Shown piece by piece: positions 7,625 through 14,483 of a DNA stretch of 27,861 bases (within the stretch, counting starts at the first letter, position 1; each line of letters starts with the position of its first letter). Source of the stretch: Candidatus Adlerbacteria bacterium (GTDB lineage: Bacteria; Patescibacteriota; Minisyncoccia; Phycocordibacterales; SBAW01); NCBI GenBank assembly GCA_903840375.1, contig CAIMFR010000046.1, forward strand, positions 1-27,861, given 5' to 3'. A program made the translations under genes and the position numbers. The notes beneath the pieces are model-generated. The model was not told the DNA's origin. It searched no databases and saw nothing but the letters and a program-made list of their open reading frames with translations.

Positions 7625-8506
7625 ATGAATGCGAAAGTGAATATGGTAGTCCGGTGGGTGATATCCGTCGTGGTAATCGCGGTGGTGGTGTGGGTGCTCT
7701 GGTTGAGCGGTTTGTTTGGAAAAGTACAGCAACAGCCGGCCGCGCAGGTGCAGCAAAGTGCGAACGGTATGAGCGCGAGTACGGATACGTCTAACTCCGC
7801 TCTAGCGCAGGACTCTTCCGCTATCGGTAGTCAGTTGCAAGTTTTGACGACCGATCAGTCGAACATCAATGACAGTTTGAACGACACAATGATCAGTCAG
7901 GATGGAACGAAAGATGTCGCTGTTCAAGAGATCGATCGCCGTACGCAAAATTTGGGTAGTTTGAGCGCTGGCATAAAAGGGATGCAGAAGGTGACGGATG
8001 CGTTTAGAAAGGCGCTCATGACCAATACGCAGATGCAACTCTCCAATCTGGCAGCACTGAAAGCAAAGGTCAATTCCGAAACTGATGCATCGGCATTGAA
8101 GGCAGATGCGGCATCTCTCACGAGTTCATATGGTGTATATACGTTAGTAATGCCTCAGGGCTTATCGGCTGTCGGTGCGGATCAAGTTATTACTGTTGCG
8201 ACCATGATAATGGATCTGGGGCAAAAATTGCAGGCGCGCATTACGGCAATGCAAAAGTCAGGCGAGAACGTGAGTTCGTTTACGACAGCACTAACAGACT
8301 TTTCTGCAAAGATCACTGATGCCAGCAAAATGGCTCAAGCTGCTGTCGTCGGGACGGCTCCGTTGATGCCGGCTAACGGCAATAGCGCAAAGGCGGCTGC
8401 AAATGTTGCCGCACTTAAGGCCGCCTATCAGAATATTGCGGTCGCACAGCAAGATCTCGTGGCTGCACACGGAGATGCTGATATGGTCATTGGCGGCTTG
8501 AAATGA
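7625..8506 (+). CDS. Hypothetical membrane-anchored extracytoplasmic protein
   Basis: 293 aa. A single hydrophobic segment near residues 8-30 (VVRWVISVVVIAVVVWVLWL) is followed by a Gln/Ala/Ser-rich linker (QQQPAAQVQQSANG) and a long helical, Ala/Asp/Lys/Gln-rich region predicted to lie outside the membrane and probably coiled coil. There are no cysteines, no lipobox and no catalytic motif. TATACT (7568-7573) lies upstream with TTGACT only 14 bp before it, too short for a confident promoter. The nearly 100-base gap to the Cys4 gene suggests its own transcript. It resembles in style the abundant uncharacterised surface proteins of CPR genomes. Confidence 0.85.
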   Translation: MNAKVNMVVRWVISVVVIAVVVWVLWLSGLFGKVQQQPAAQVQQSANGMSASTDTSNSALAQDSSAIGSQLQVLTTDQSNINDSLNDTMISQDGTKDVAVQEIDRRTQNLGSLSAGIKGMQKVTDAFRKALMTNTQMQLSNLAALKAKVNSETDASALKADAASLTSSYGVYTLVMPQGLSAVGADQVITVATMIMDLGQKLQARITAMQKSGENVSSFTTALTDFSAKITDASKMAQAAVVGTAPLMPANGNSAKAAANVAALKAAYQNIAVAQQDLVAAHGDADMVIGGLK

Positions 8507-8567
8507 TCAGAGCTCGCAATGTTGGGCTATTAGTGTCTATTCCTAGCCGTCCATAGTTATACCGAGT

Positions 8568-9008
8568 ATGCAAAAGGAAAATAAAATCATTGTCGCAGTC
8601 TCGGGTGGTTTCGACCCTGTTCATATCGGACATGTGCGTATGTTCGACGAGGCGCGGAAGCTGGGAGATGAGCTTGTCGTCATTCTTAATAATGACAATT
8701 GGCTGCGTAAGAAAAAAGGGTTTGTGTTCATGTCGGAGGAGGAACGTGCAGAAGTGCTGCAAGCCTTCGGTTCTGTCGACCGCGTGGTGCTGACCGGGCA
8801 CGATGCGGATGCGGATGATATGAGTGTATGTGCAGAATTGCAGGCGATACGGCCGAATATATTTGCCAATGGCGGTGACAGGCATGCGCACAATGTGCCG
8901 GAAGTCCCGGTCTGTAATGATATAGGGTGCGAGATGATCTACGCCATCGGTCGCGGCGGCAAAGTACAATCCAGCTCGTGGCTCACCGGCAACCTGAAAA
9001 AAGAGTAA
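8568..9008 (+). CDS. Adenylyl/cytidylyltransferase family protein (HIGH motif)
   Basis: It transfers a nucleotidyl group to a phosphorylated or acidic small molecule. The protein is 146 aa. The Rossmann-type nucleotidyltransferase signature is GGFDPVHIGH (13-22), followed by LNNDNWLRKKKG and MSEEERAEVLQAFGSVDRVV, and a C-terminal GKVQSSSWL in the place of the family's ISTT/KSTS motif. It most resembles the glycerol-3-phosphate cytidylyltransferase / heptose-1-phosphate adenylyltransferase (RfaE2-like) branch, but the substrate cannot be read from the sequence. No partner kinase is nearby. No Shine-Dalgarno before ATG 8568. Confidence 0.87.
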   Translation: MQKENKIIVAVSGGFDPVHIGHVRMFDEARKLGDELVVILNNDNWLRKKKGFVFMSEEERAEVLQAFGSVDRVVLTGHDADADDMSVCAELQAIRPNIFANGGDRHAHNVPEVPVCNDIGCEMIYAIGRGGKVQSSSWLTGNLKKE

Positions 9009-9016
9009 TTCACAGT

Positions 9017-9045
9017 TTGTGTTTTTCTAGTGAAAATGTTACACT
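9017..9045 (+). promoter_or_regulatory. Promoter and long leader of the RRM gene
   Basis: TTGTGT (9017-9022), 17-bp spacer, TGT-TACACT (-10 at 9040-9045). The expected start is about 9052, leaving roughly 93 nt untranslated before ATG 9145. That is unusually long here. CTCCA and TGGAG (about 9067-9096) could pair within it. Confidence 0.65.
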
Positions 9046-9144
9046 GGTCGCGTTCAAGTAAGTTTCTCCAATGTGCCGACAAACGTGCCCTGGAGGGTCG
9101 CCTTACAGAGAACAAGTTAATCAATTGTATTTGTATCGCGCAAT

Positions 9145-9399
9145 ATGGCACGCAAATTGTTCATCGGAGGCCTTCCTTACCGCACAACGGGAGACGAGCT
9201 TCGTGATGCGTTCGCACAGTCCGGCGAGGTTGCTTCGGCATCCATCGTCACCGACCGTGAGACAGGTCGCTCTCGAGGCTTCGGCTTCGTAGAGATGGCC
9301 GATGATGCTGGCGCCGACAATGCTATTTCCATGTGGAATGGCAAAGATTTCGGTGGTCGCATGCTCACTGTCTCCGACGCACGCCCGAAAGCTCAGTAG
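9145..9399 (+). CDS. RNA-binding protein with a single RRM domain
   Basis: 84 aa, consisting almost entirely of one RNA recognition motif. RNP2 is KLFIGGLP (4-11) and RNP1 is RGFGFVEM (44-51), both with the aromatic residues that stack on RNA. Bacterial single-RRM proteins of this kind are thought to act as RNA chaperones or cold-response proteins. It has its own promoter, a leader of about 93 nt and a strong terminator, so it is monocistronic. The unusually long leader for this window could carry autoregulation. No Shine-Dalgarno. Confidence 0.94.
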   Translation: MARKLFIGGLPYRTTGDELRDAFAQSGEVASASIVTDRETGRSRGFGFVEMADDAGADNAISMWNGKDFGGRMLTVSDARPKAQ

Positions 9400-9412
9400 T
9401 CTGACTTTCAAT

Positions 9413-9450
9413 AAAAAACCGCCCGGCTGTAAAAAGCAGGGCGGTTTTTT
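9413..9450. terminator. Bidirectional intrinsic terminator after the RRM gene
   Basis: AAAAAACCGCCC (9413-9424) and GGGCGGTTTTTT (9439-9450) form a 12-bp stem with a T tract on either strand. It ends the RRM transcript and can back up the terminator of the convergent gene. Confidence 0.93.
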
Positions 9451-9468
9451 TATATGGAAAAAGAAATC

Positions 9469-9491
9469 GCCACCTCTTTGTCTGAGGCGGC
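9469..9491 (-). terminator. Terminator of the minus-strand gene at 9498-9833
   Basis: GCCACCTC (9469-9476) pairs with GAGGCGGC (9484-9491) when read on the minus strand with one G-U pair; the minus-strand tail is GATTTCTTTTT. It lies only 7 bases after the gene's stop. Confidence 0.6.
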
Positions 9492-9497
9492 GGCGCT

Positions 9498-9833
9498 TCA
9501 AGGTATGCGACGTGATTTTTTAATCGGGCGCGTGCAAACCCACGCGCGTTCCGTGGATGTGGTACATGATAGGGCTCGGTATTTGTAGCATACTGTGTAT
9601 GCGACAGGTCGCAGACCATCTTTCTGAACAACCAGCAACCAAGTGACGTAGTCACGCCATGCCGACAATGTGAAGTGCTGTACCTCAGCCTCTGCTTGTA
9701 TCTCAAGCGCTTTGACGGCGTCGGTGACGTCTGGATCGCTTATTGGTGTCGCTGGAGTATCCATGTCGATAAGAAGGTGCGAGCCCATCTCATCAAACTC
9801 GGTCAACAATCCTCGATACAAGATCCTATACAT
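9498..9833 (-). CDS. Hypothetical small protein
   Basis: 111 aa, not recognised. The N-terminal half is acidic (DMDTPATPISDPDVTDAV, ALEIQAEAEV) and the C-terminal half is basic with three cysteines. No membrane segment or known motif. Expression signals are unusually clear: a TTGACA-17-TACACT promoter (9877-9905), a leader of about 37 nt and AAGGAGG (9840-9846) six bases before ATG 9833. The stop is TGA, followed at once by a terminator. Strong signals make this a real gene despite its obscure sequence. It is a self-contained unit downstream of the RNase J gene. Function unknown. Confidence 0.78.
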   Translation of the reverse strand: MYRILYRGLLTEFDEMGSHLLIDMDTPATPISDPDVTDAVKALEIQAEAEVQHFTLSAWRDYVTWLLVVQKDGLRPVAYTVCYKYRALSCTTSTERAWVCTRPIKKSRRIP

Positions 9834-9876
9834 GGCGTTCCTCCTTCATGATTTCCTGGTTCTGAAGCTGTGGACG

Positions 9877-9905
9877 AGTGTATCACGTGATATCTATTTT
9901 GTCAA
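9877..9905 (-). promoter_or_regulatory. Promoter of the small gene; -35 box contains the RNase J stop codon
   Basis: Minus strand TTGACA (9900-9905), 17-bp spacer, TACACT (9877-9882). The TGA stop of the RNase J gene (9902-9904) is part of the TTGACA. Confidence 0.82.
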
Positions 9906-11929
9906 ACTCCGAGCACCACCGGTATGACTATCGGACGTTTGTTGGTTTTTTCGAAGAGGAAACGGGAGACTGCATCGGTGACGTTCGCCTTCACATAGTC
10001 GAAGTTGACCGGCTGCATGCCCTTGGTCGTGTCCTCGATGGTTTTCTTGATGAGGAGGCGTGTCTGCTGCAAAAGGTCTTGCGACTCGCGCAGATAGATG
10101 AAGCCTCGCGAGATGATATCCGGCGATTTGCGCAGGCGACCGTTCATCGGGTTGACCGTCGCGATGATGACGAACATGCCCTCCTGCGCGAGCACGTTCC
10201 TGTCGCGGATGACCACCTCTTGAATGTCGCCGATAGAGAAGCCGTCGACGAGTCGCAACCCTGCCGGCGCGCTTTCTTTCAATCGGACAATTTTCTGACC
10301 CTCGTTCTGTATCTCGATGACCGAGCTGTTGTCCGGCACGACTATTTCATCTTCATTCCTACCGCATGCTTTGGCGATGTCGGCGTGGACGCGCAGCATG
10401 TAGTGGTAGCCGTGCAGTGGCATGAAGAATCGTGGATTTATTTTCTGATGAATCCAGAATGTCTCGTCGCGGTTGGCGTGGCCGGATGCATGCACGTCCA
10501 TCGTGTCGCGGTGGATGATGCGCGCGCCCTGCCGTGAGAGATTGTCTTTCAGTTTTTGCACCGAGCGCTCATTGCCCGGCACGATGGAGGAAGAGAGCAC
10601 GACGGTGTCGCCTTTTTGCACCTTCACATATTTGTGCGTCTTGGTGGCAATGCGCATGAGTGCGGCGAATTCGTCGCCCTGCGCGCCTGTTGCGAGGATA
10701 ACGGTCTTGCCCGGCGGTGTCGATGACAGTGCATCTGCCCCGATGAAAAGTTTGTCATTCACCTTGAGCAGTCCGAGGTGCTTCACGATCTCGACATTGA
10801 CCTTCATGCTGCGACCCTCGATGAGGACTTTTTTGCCTGCGCGTTCCGCAGCCTCGAGCATCCGCATGATGCGTTCAAGCTGCGAAGAGAATGTGCCTAT
10901 GATAAGGCGGCTGTTTGTGTTGGTGATTATGTCGTCGAGATTTTTCTGTACGATTCGTTCGGCGAGAGAGAAGCCGGGCTTCTCGACATTGGTGGAGTCG
11001 GCGGCGAGGAATAGAACTTTTTTATCGGCAAAGAAAGCGAACTCCTTTTCTTCTTTCTCCGTCGGCACTCCGTTGATGTGGTCGAGACGTAGGTCTCCGG
11101 TGAATACGAGCATGCCGTATGGCGTCTCGATGATTACGCCCATCGAGTCGGGGATAGTGTGCGACACAGCGAAGAACCGTACGCGCAAGTTGCCCGCGCG
11201 GATCGTGTCTTCATTTTTAACCTCATGTATCTCGAGCGGTTTCAGGTGTGGGAACTCCTCCTGGCGCTTTTTGATCATCACCGCAGTCAGCTCTCGCGTG
11301 TAGATCGGCGGATAGCCGATGCGGTCGATGACGTAGGGGATACCGCCGATATGGTCGAGGTGTCCGTGCGTGATGAACATGCCGCGGATCTTTTGTACGC
11401 GATCTTCAAGATATTTTGTGTTCGGGAGAATGTAGTCGATGCCAGGCGTTTCATCGTCGCGAAATTGGAAACCGCAGTCAACGATGATGATGTCGTCACC
11501 GAACTCGATCGCCGTCATGTTGCGACCGATTTCTTCGACTCCGCCGAGCGGAATGATGCGTATATTGCCGGCGGCAAGCGGCGGGACCGGCTTTTCTTCT
11601 GTCTTTCCTCCGGCAAATTCTACGGATGACGGGCCTGTCGTCATCTCGTGCGGTGCTGCGAGAGGTTTGCGAGGCGGATGCACCTGATAGGGTCGTGGGC
11701 CTGCGCTGCGTCCTCCTCTGCGTGAGAGTGGTCCACGTGGTCCGCCTGTGCGGCCCGCTCCTGCGGGTCGCGAGCCTCCTGGTCGGGACGACGATGGACG
11801 GGGTCCGAAAGGTTTTCGTGCTGCTGATGGGGATGATGTGCCAGGGCGCGGTCCTCCCACACCTACGTCTGTTGCAGGACGCGGAGTGTGCGGAGCACTG
11901 GAGTTGAACGGTCTTCGTTGCTGATCCAT
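9902..11929 (-). CDS. rnj: Ribonuclease J with disordered RG-rich N-terminal extension
   Basis: A metallo-beta-lactamase/beta-CASP ribonuclease with endo- and 5'-3' exonuclease activity, central to mRNA decay and rRNA maturation in bacteria lacking RNase E. The protein is 675 aa against about 555 typical. Residues 1-121 are low complexity, rich in Pro, Gly, Arg and Ser. The catalytic part begins NIRIIPLGGVEEIGRN (about 122), with HGHLDH at 188-193 and later beta-CASP motifs (GTFSSQLERI, the SSIVPGNE region, HASGHANRDE, PLHGYHYMLR). The extension could contact RNA or partners. ATG 11929 follows TATAGT by 11 bases with no Shine-Dalgarno. An internal Met at residue 96 would remove most of the extension but is less likely. 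It is 50 bases downstream of the SBP gene. Confidence 0.96.
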   Translation of the reverse strand: MDQQRRPFNSSAPHTPRPATDVGVGGPRPGTSSPSAARKPFGPRPSSSRPGGSRPAGAGRTGGPRGPLSRRGGRSAGPRPYQVHPPRKPLAAPHEMTTGPSSVEFAGGKTEEKPVPPLAAGNIRIIPLGGVEEIGRNMTAIEFGDDIIIVDCGFQFRDDETPGIDYILPNTKYLEDRVQKIRGMFITHGHLDHIGGIPYVIDRIGYPPIYTRELTAVMIKKRQEEFPHLKPLEIHEVKNEDTIRAGNLRVRFFAVSHTIPDSMGVIIETPYGMLVFTGDLRLDHINGVPTEKEEKEFAFFADKKVLFLAADSTNVEKPGFSLAERIVQKNLDDIITNTNSRLIIGTFSSQLERIMRMLEAAERAGKKVLIEGRSMKVNVEIVKHLGLLKVNDKLFIGADALSSTPPGKTVILATGAQGDEFAALMRIATKTHKYVKVQKGDTVVLSSSIVPGNERSVQKLKDNLSRQGARIIHRDTMDVHASGHANRDETFWIHQKINPRFFMPLHGYHYMLRVHADIAKACGRNEDEIVVPDNSSVIEIQNEGQKIVRLKESAPAGLRLVDGFSIGDIQEVVIRDRNVLAQEGMFVIIATVNPMNGRLRKSPDIISRGFIYLRESQDLLQQTRLLIKKTIEDTTKGMQPVNFDYVKANVTDAVSRFLFEKTNKRPIVIPVVLGV

Positions 11930-11979
11930 AAATAATGGGAACTATAATTACTCGAACTTAATAATTGTTGACAATAAAA

Positions 11980-13743
11980 TTAGCGCACGAACACCGGCCA
12001 CACTTCGTCAGTCTCACGATGCCACTGGTACACGTTCGCAAATCGGTCGCTTGGAGTCTCAATGAAATTGAGGTCTAGCCCCTGTAAGTCGTTTGGTACA
12101 ATATACACGAAATCCGGCGCATAGAGAAATATAGCCGGGACATCTTTCTGTAACTCTGCCTCGAACTTGCCGTACAGCTGCTCGCGCTGGTTGTCGTCCT
12201 GTGTCTGGCGCAGCTTGGTGAGGATGGTGTCTACCGTTGTGTTGGCGTACATCGCGATGTTGAGCCCAGGGTCGGTGCGCTGCGAGGAATGCCAGAATGC
12301 GAACAGGTCGAGCTCACGACCTATCACCTCGCCGAAGAGAAGTGCGTCATATTTGCGCGGGCGGATGACGTTTTGTGAGAGATCGCCTTGGTCGTAGACT
12401 TGTACCGTCACTTGCACTCCGACTTGCGCCCACGTGCTGCGCAGATATTCCGCGGCGGCACGGAGCTCCGGCACATTGCCGGTCGCGAGTGAAAATGAAA
12501 GTGTTGTCGTAGCAGTTTTCTTTCCTGTTTTTACAGTCTTTGCAAAAAAACCGTCTTGTCCGAGCTTCCATCCCGCCTTGGTTAGAATGGCGCGTGCCGC
12601 GGCTATTCGGTCCGTCGATGATGTTGCTGTCGCGGACTGTGTTTGCGATTCCTGCGTGTTTATCAAGCCCGGCGGTATTGGGCCGCTAAGCGCCGTGCCG
12701 TAGCCACCAAGCGCCTGCTGTATCAACGTGTCGCGATCGATCGCTGTTTGTAGGGCGTTGCGCACAGCGCTGTCGCGCAATGTTTCCGATTGGTTCTGAT
12801 TGAAAAATACGCCGAATACTCGGTTGAGTGATGATTTGTCGATGGTGAACCCCTTCAATCCTGTGAGTGCTGCCGGAGAAACGCCGCTGGCCGCTTCGAT
12901 GCTGCCACCTTTCAACCCGTTCAATAGGTCATCCTCATTTTGATAGAAGTGCAGTGTTATATGGTCGAGGTACGGCGCTCCGAGCGCATAGTTGTCAAAC
13001 GACACAAGATCGTACGATGAAGGAATCCCCGCAGACGTATGAGAGATAGAATTGATGCGAAACGGTCCGGAACCGACCGGCGAGGTATTGAGCTCACTGA
13101 ACGACATTTCGTCATTGCTGACATTTTGCCATAAATGTTTCGGCACGATGCCGAGTGTGAGATTTTCGATGAACGGTGCGTAGGCTTGGTTGAGTGTGAA
13201 CTGTACCGTGCGATCGTCTATCTTTTGTACCGTCACGCCGCTCCAGTTGGCACGCATCGGGCTTTTTATAGCAGGGTCTTGGATCTTTTGTATTGTGAAC
13301 ACAATGTCATCCGCGGTGACCGGCGAGCCGTCTTGGAATGTTACGTTCTTACGAAGTGTTGCCGTGTAGGTCTTTCCGTCCGGTGATACAGAATATGACT
13401 CTGCAAGGTCGGGAATATATTGACCATTTTCCGTCGTACGCAAGAGTCCGGAGTATACAAGATGTGAGATATCGCGATCAGAGTCGGAAAGCGCAAGTAT
13501 TGGATTGATAAAACGCGGAGTGCCGATGATCCCTTCGGAAAGCGTGCCGCCGTGCGCCGGCACTTTTACCAGTAATTGTGCATTGAGTATAAAAAGGAGT
13601 GCGACCGCGCTTGCCACGAGTACACCCGCAAGGGAAAGGAATAGTATACGGCCGCCGGCAGAAAGCGAGGCATAGACATCCTCTGCCTTTCGGATCATCG
13701 GTACACGAACGAATTGTCGGGCGGCACGTAAAAAATCGCGCAT
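11980..13743 (-). CDS. Peptide/oligopeptide ABC transporter substrate-binding protein (SBP family 5)
   Basis: It would capture peptides or similar ligands outside the membrane. From ATG 13743 the protein is about 587 aa. A basic N-terminus is followed by one hydrophobic helix (RILFLSLAGVLVASAVALLFIL, two short of a cysteine lipobox, so an uncleaved anchor is likely). The family signature follows: GGTLSEGIIGTPRFINPIL, LVYSGLLRT, DLAESYSVSPDGKTYTATLRKNVTFQDGSPVTADDIVFT and, near the end, KDVPAIFLYAPDFVY. The frame extends upstream to 13830, but that start would overlap secG by 53 bases. No permease or ATPase genes are nearby, so the transporter partner is unknown and a periplasmic-type scavenging or chaperone role is possible. 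Likely in one transcript with secG upstream. Confidence 0.9.
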   Translation of the reverse strand: MRDFLRAARQFVRVPMIRKAEDVYASLSAGGRILFLSLAGVLVASAVALLFILNAQLLVKVPAHGGTLSEGIIGTPRFINPILALSDSDRDISHLVYSGLLRTTENGQYIPDLAESYSVSPDGKTYTATLRKNVTFQDGSPVTADDIVFTIQKIQDPAIKSPMRANWSGVTVQKIDDRTVQFTLNQAYAPFIENLTLGIVPKHLWQNVSNDEMSFSELNTSPVGSGPFRINSISHTSAGIPSSYDLVSFDNYALGAPYLDHITLHFYQNEDDLLNGLKGGSIEAASGVSPAALTGLKGFTIDKSSLNRVFGVFFNQNQSETLRDSAVRNALQTAIDRDTLIQQALGGYGTALSGPIPPGLINTQESQTQSATATSSTDRIAAARAILTKAGWKLGQDGFFAKTVKTGKKTATTTLSFSLATGNVPELRAAAEYLRSTWAQVGVQVTVQVYDQGDLSQNVIRPRKYDALLFGEVIGRELDLFAFWHSSQRTDPGLNIAMYANTTVDTILTKLRQTQDDNQREQLYGKFEAELQKDVPAIFLYAPDFVYIVPNDLQGLDLNFIETPSDRFANVYQWHRETDEVWPVFVR

Positions 13744-13777
13744 AAAGATGGGGAGGATAGTAAGTGAGGGAACGGTA

Positions 13778-14008
13778 TTATTTGATGATGAGAGCTGCGA
13801 AAGACGCTGCGGCGAACAATATGCCGACAATGAGGGTTATGTAGAACAGGTATTTTTCTGAACCGCGACGAGTGTGATATGACGCGCTGAAGTTGTCTCC
13901 GCCGAACGCTCCGCCGAGCGATGCACCGGTTTGCTGTAGTAAAACGGAGGCGATGAGTAAGATCGCCAAGAATATTTGTATATACGGCAATAGGCCGAGC
14001 ACAGTCAT
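13778..14008 (-). CDS. secG: Preprotein translocase subunit SecG
   Basis: A small SecYEG component that assists protein export. The protein is 76 aa with two transmembrane helices (about 5-24 and 53-74) and the conserved loop LLQQTGASLGGAFGG between them. The promoter is TTGCAA-17-TACCTT with a TG extension, and ATG 14008 is eight bases after the -10, so the transcript is essentially leaderless. The SBP and RNase J genes follow on the same strand with short gaps (34 and 50 bases) and no terminator, suggesting one operon. Confidence 0.95.
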   Translation of the reverse strand: MTVLGLLPYIQIFLAILLIASVLLQQTGASLGGAFGGDNFSASYHTRRGSEKYLFYITLIVGILFAAASFAALIIK

Positions 14009-14016
14009 TACCTACC

Positions 14017-14045
14017 AAGGTAGCACAGTCTAAATTGCCTTGCAA
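14017..14045 (-). promoter_or_regulatory. Promoter of the secG operon
   Basis: Minus strand TTGCAA (14040-14045), 17-bp spacer, TGC-TACCTT (-10 at 14017-14022). Eight bases to ATG 14008. Confidence 0.7.
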
Positions 14046-14058
14046 GCAAAAAAATAAT

Positions 14059-14081
14059 GGCCCGATCTTATGTTTCGGGCC
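14059..14081 (-). terminator. Terminator of the small gene at 14104-14406
   Basis: GGCCCGA (14059-14065) and TCGGGCC (14075-14081) form a 7-bp GC-rich stem. The minus-strand tail is ATTATTTTTTT. It isolates the small gene from the secG promoter downstream. Confidence 0.82.
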
Positions 14082-14103
14082 GGTCTCATATATTGCATTT
14101 CCG

Positions 14104-14406
14104 TCATTTCTTCTTCTTTTTCTTGAAATCGGCAAAGGACACAACTTTTCCTCCTGTCATCTCATCGAACCTTTTGCGCAGCTTGTTGTTCAGATGGTTG
14201 TATGGACAGTTTTCAATAAAGTCTGCAAGGTTCGCCGCATTCACCTGCTGGCTTGCCACAAGCAAATTTGTAAGCTTTTCCCAAAAAACAAAGCTGTTGG
14301 CGTGATTGGCTGATACGATGAGTACTGATATTGCGTAGTTACTCTCATCGTCATCGCCACCACGTGCGGCTTCCCATAGATTGGAACTATTCTCTTGATC
14401 ATTCAT
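14104..14406 (-). CDS. Hypothetical small protein with poly-Lys tail
   Basis: 100 aa, family not recognised. Acidic N-terminus (MNDQENSS, ARGGDDDESNY), a predicted helical middle (WEKLTNLLVASQQVNAANLADFIENC) and a basic end (KLRKRFDEMTGGKVVSFADF then six Lys). No membrane segment. GGAG (14414-14417) lies 7 bases before ATG 14406. A TTGTGG-17-TACGGT promoter overlaps an inverted repeat (14433-14455), and a terminator follows at 14059. It is inserted as a self-contained unit between the HisRS-like gene and secG. Function unknown. Confidence 0.74.
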   Translation of the reverse strand: MNDQENSSNLWEAARGGDDDESNYAISVLIVSANHANSFVFWEKLTNLLVASQQVNAANLADFIENCPYNHLNNKLRKRFDEMTGGKVVSFADFKKKKKK

Positions 14407-14432
14407 GTCCGTGCTCCATTCACCCTACGTGT

Positions 14433-14477
14433 CTACGTTCTACAGAGAACCGTAGCACACGGTGTGTCGTGCCACAA
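14433..14477 (-). promoter_or_regulatory. Promoter with overlapping inverted repeat (possible operator)
   Basis: Minus strand TTGTGG (14472-14477), 17-bp spacer, TACGGT (14449-14454). CTACGTTCT (14433-14441) and AGAACCGTAG (14446-14455) form an inverted repeat with one bulged base covering the -10 and the start region, a usual repressor position. It could alternatively form an RNA hairpin at the 5' end. Confidence 0.5.
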
Positions 14478-14483
14478 TGTGTC

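Noticed and set aside
9454..9588. 44-codon plus-strand ORF starting MEKEIATSLSEAAAL
   Set aside because: Its ATG lies in the T-rich tail of a terminator and it is antisense to a gene with promoter and Shine-Dalgarno site.
10473..11303. 276-codon plus-strand open frame opposite RNase J
   Set aside because: Ser/Arg-rich composition of an antisense frame over a clear conserved gene.
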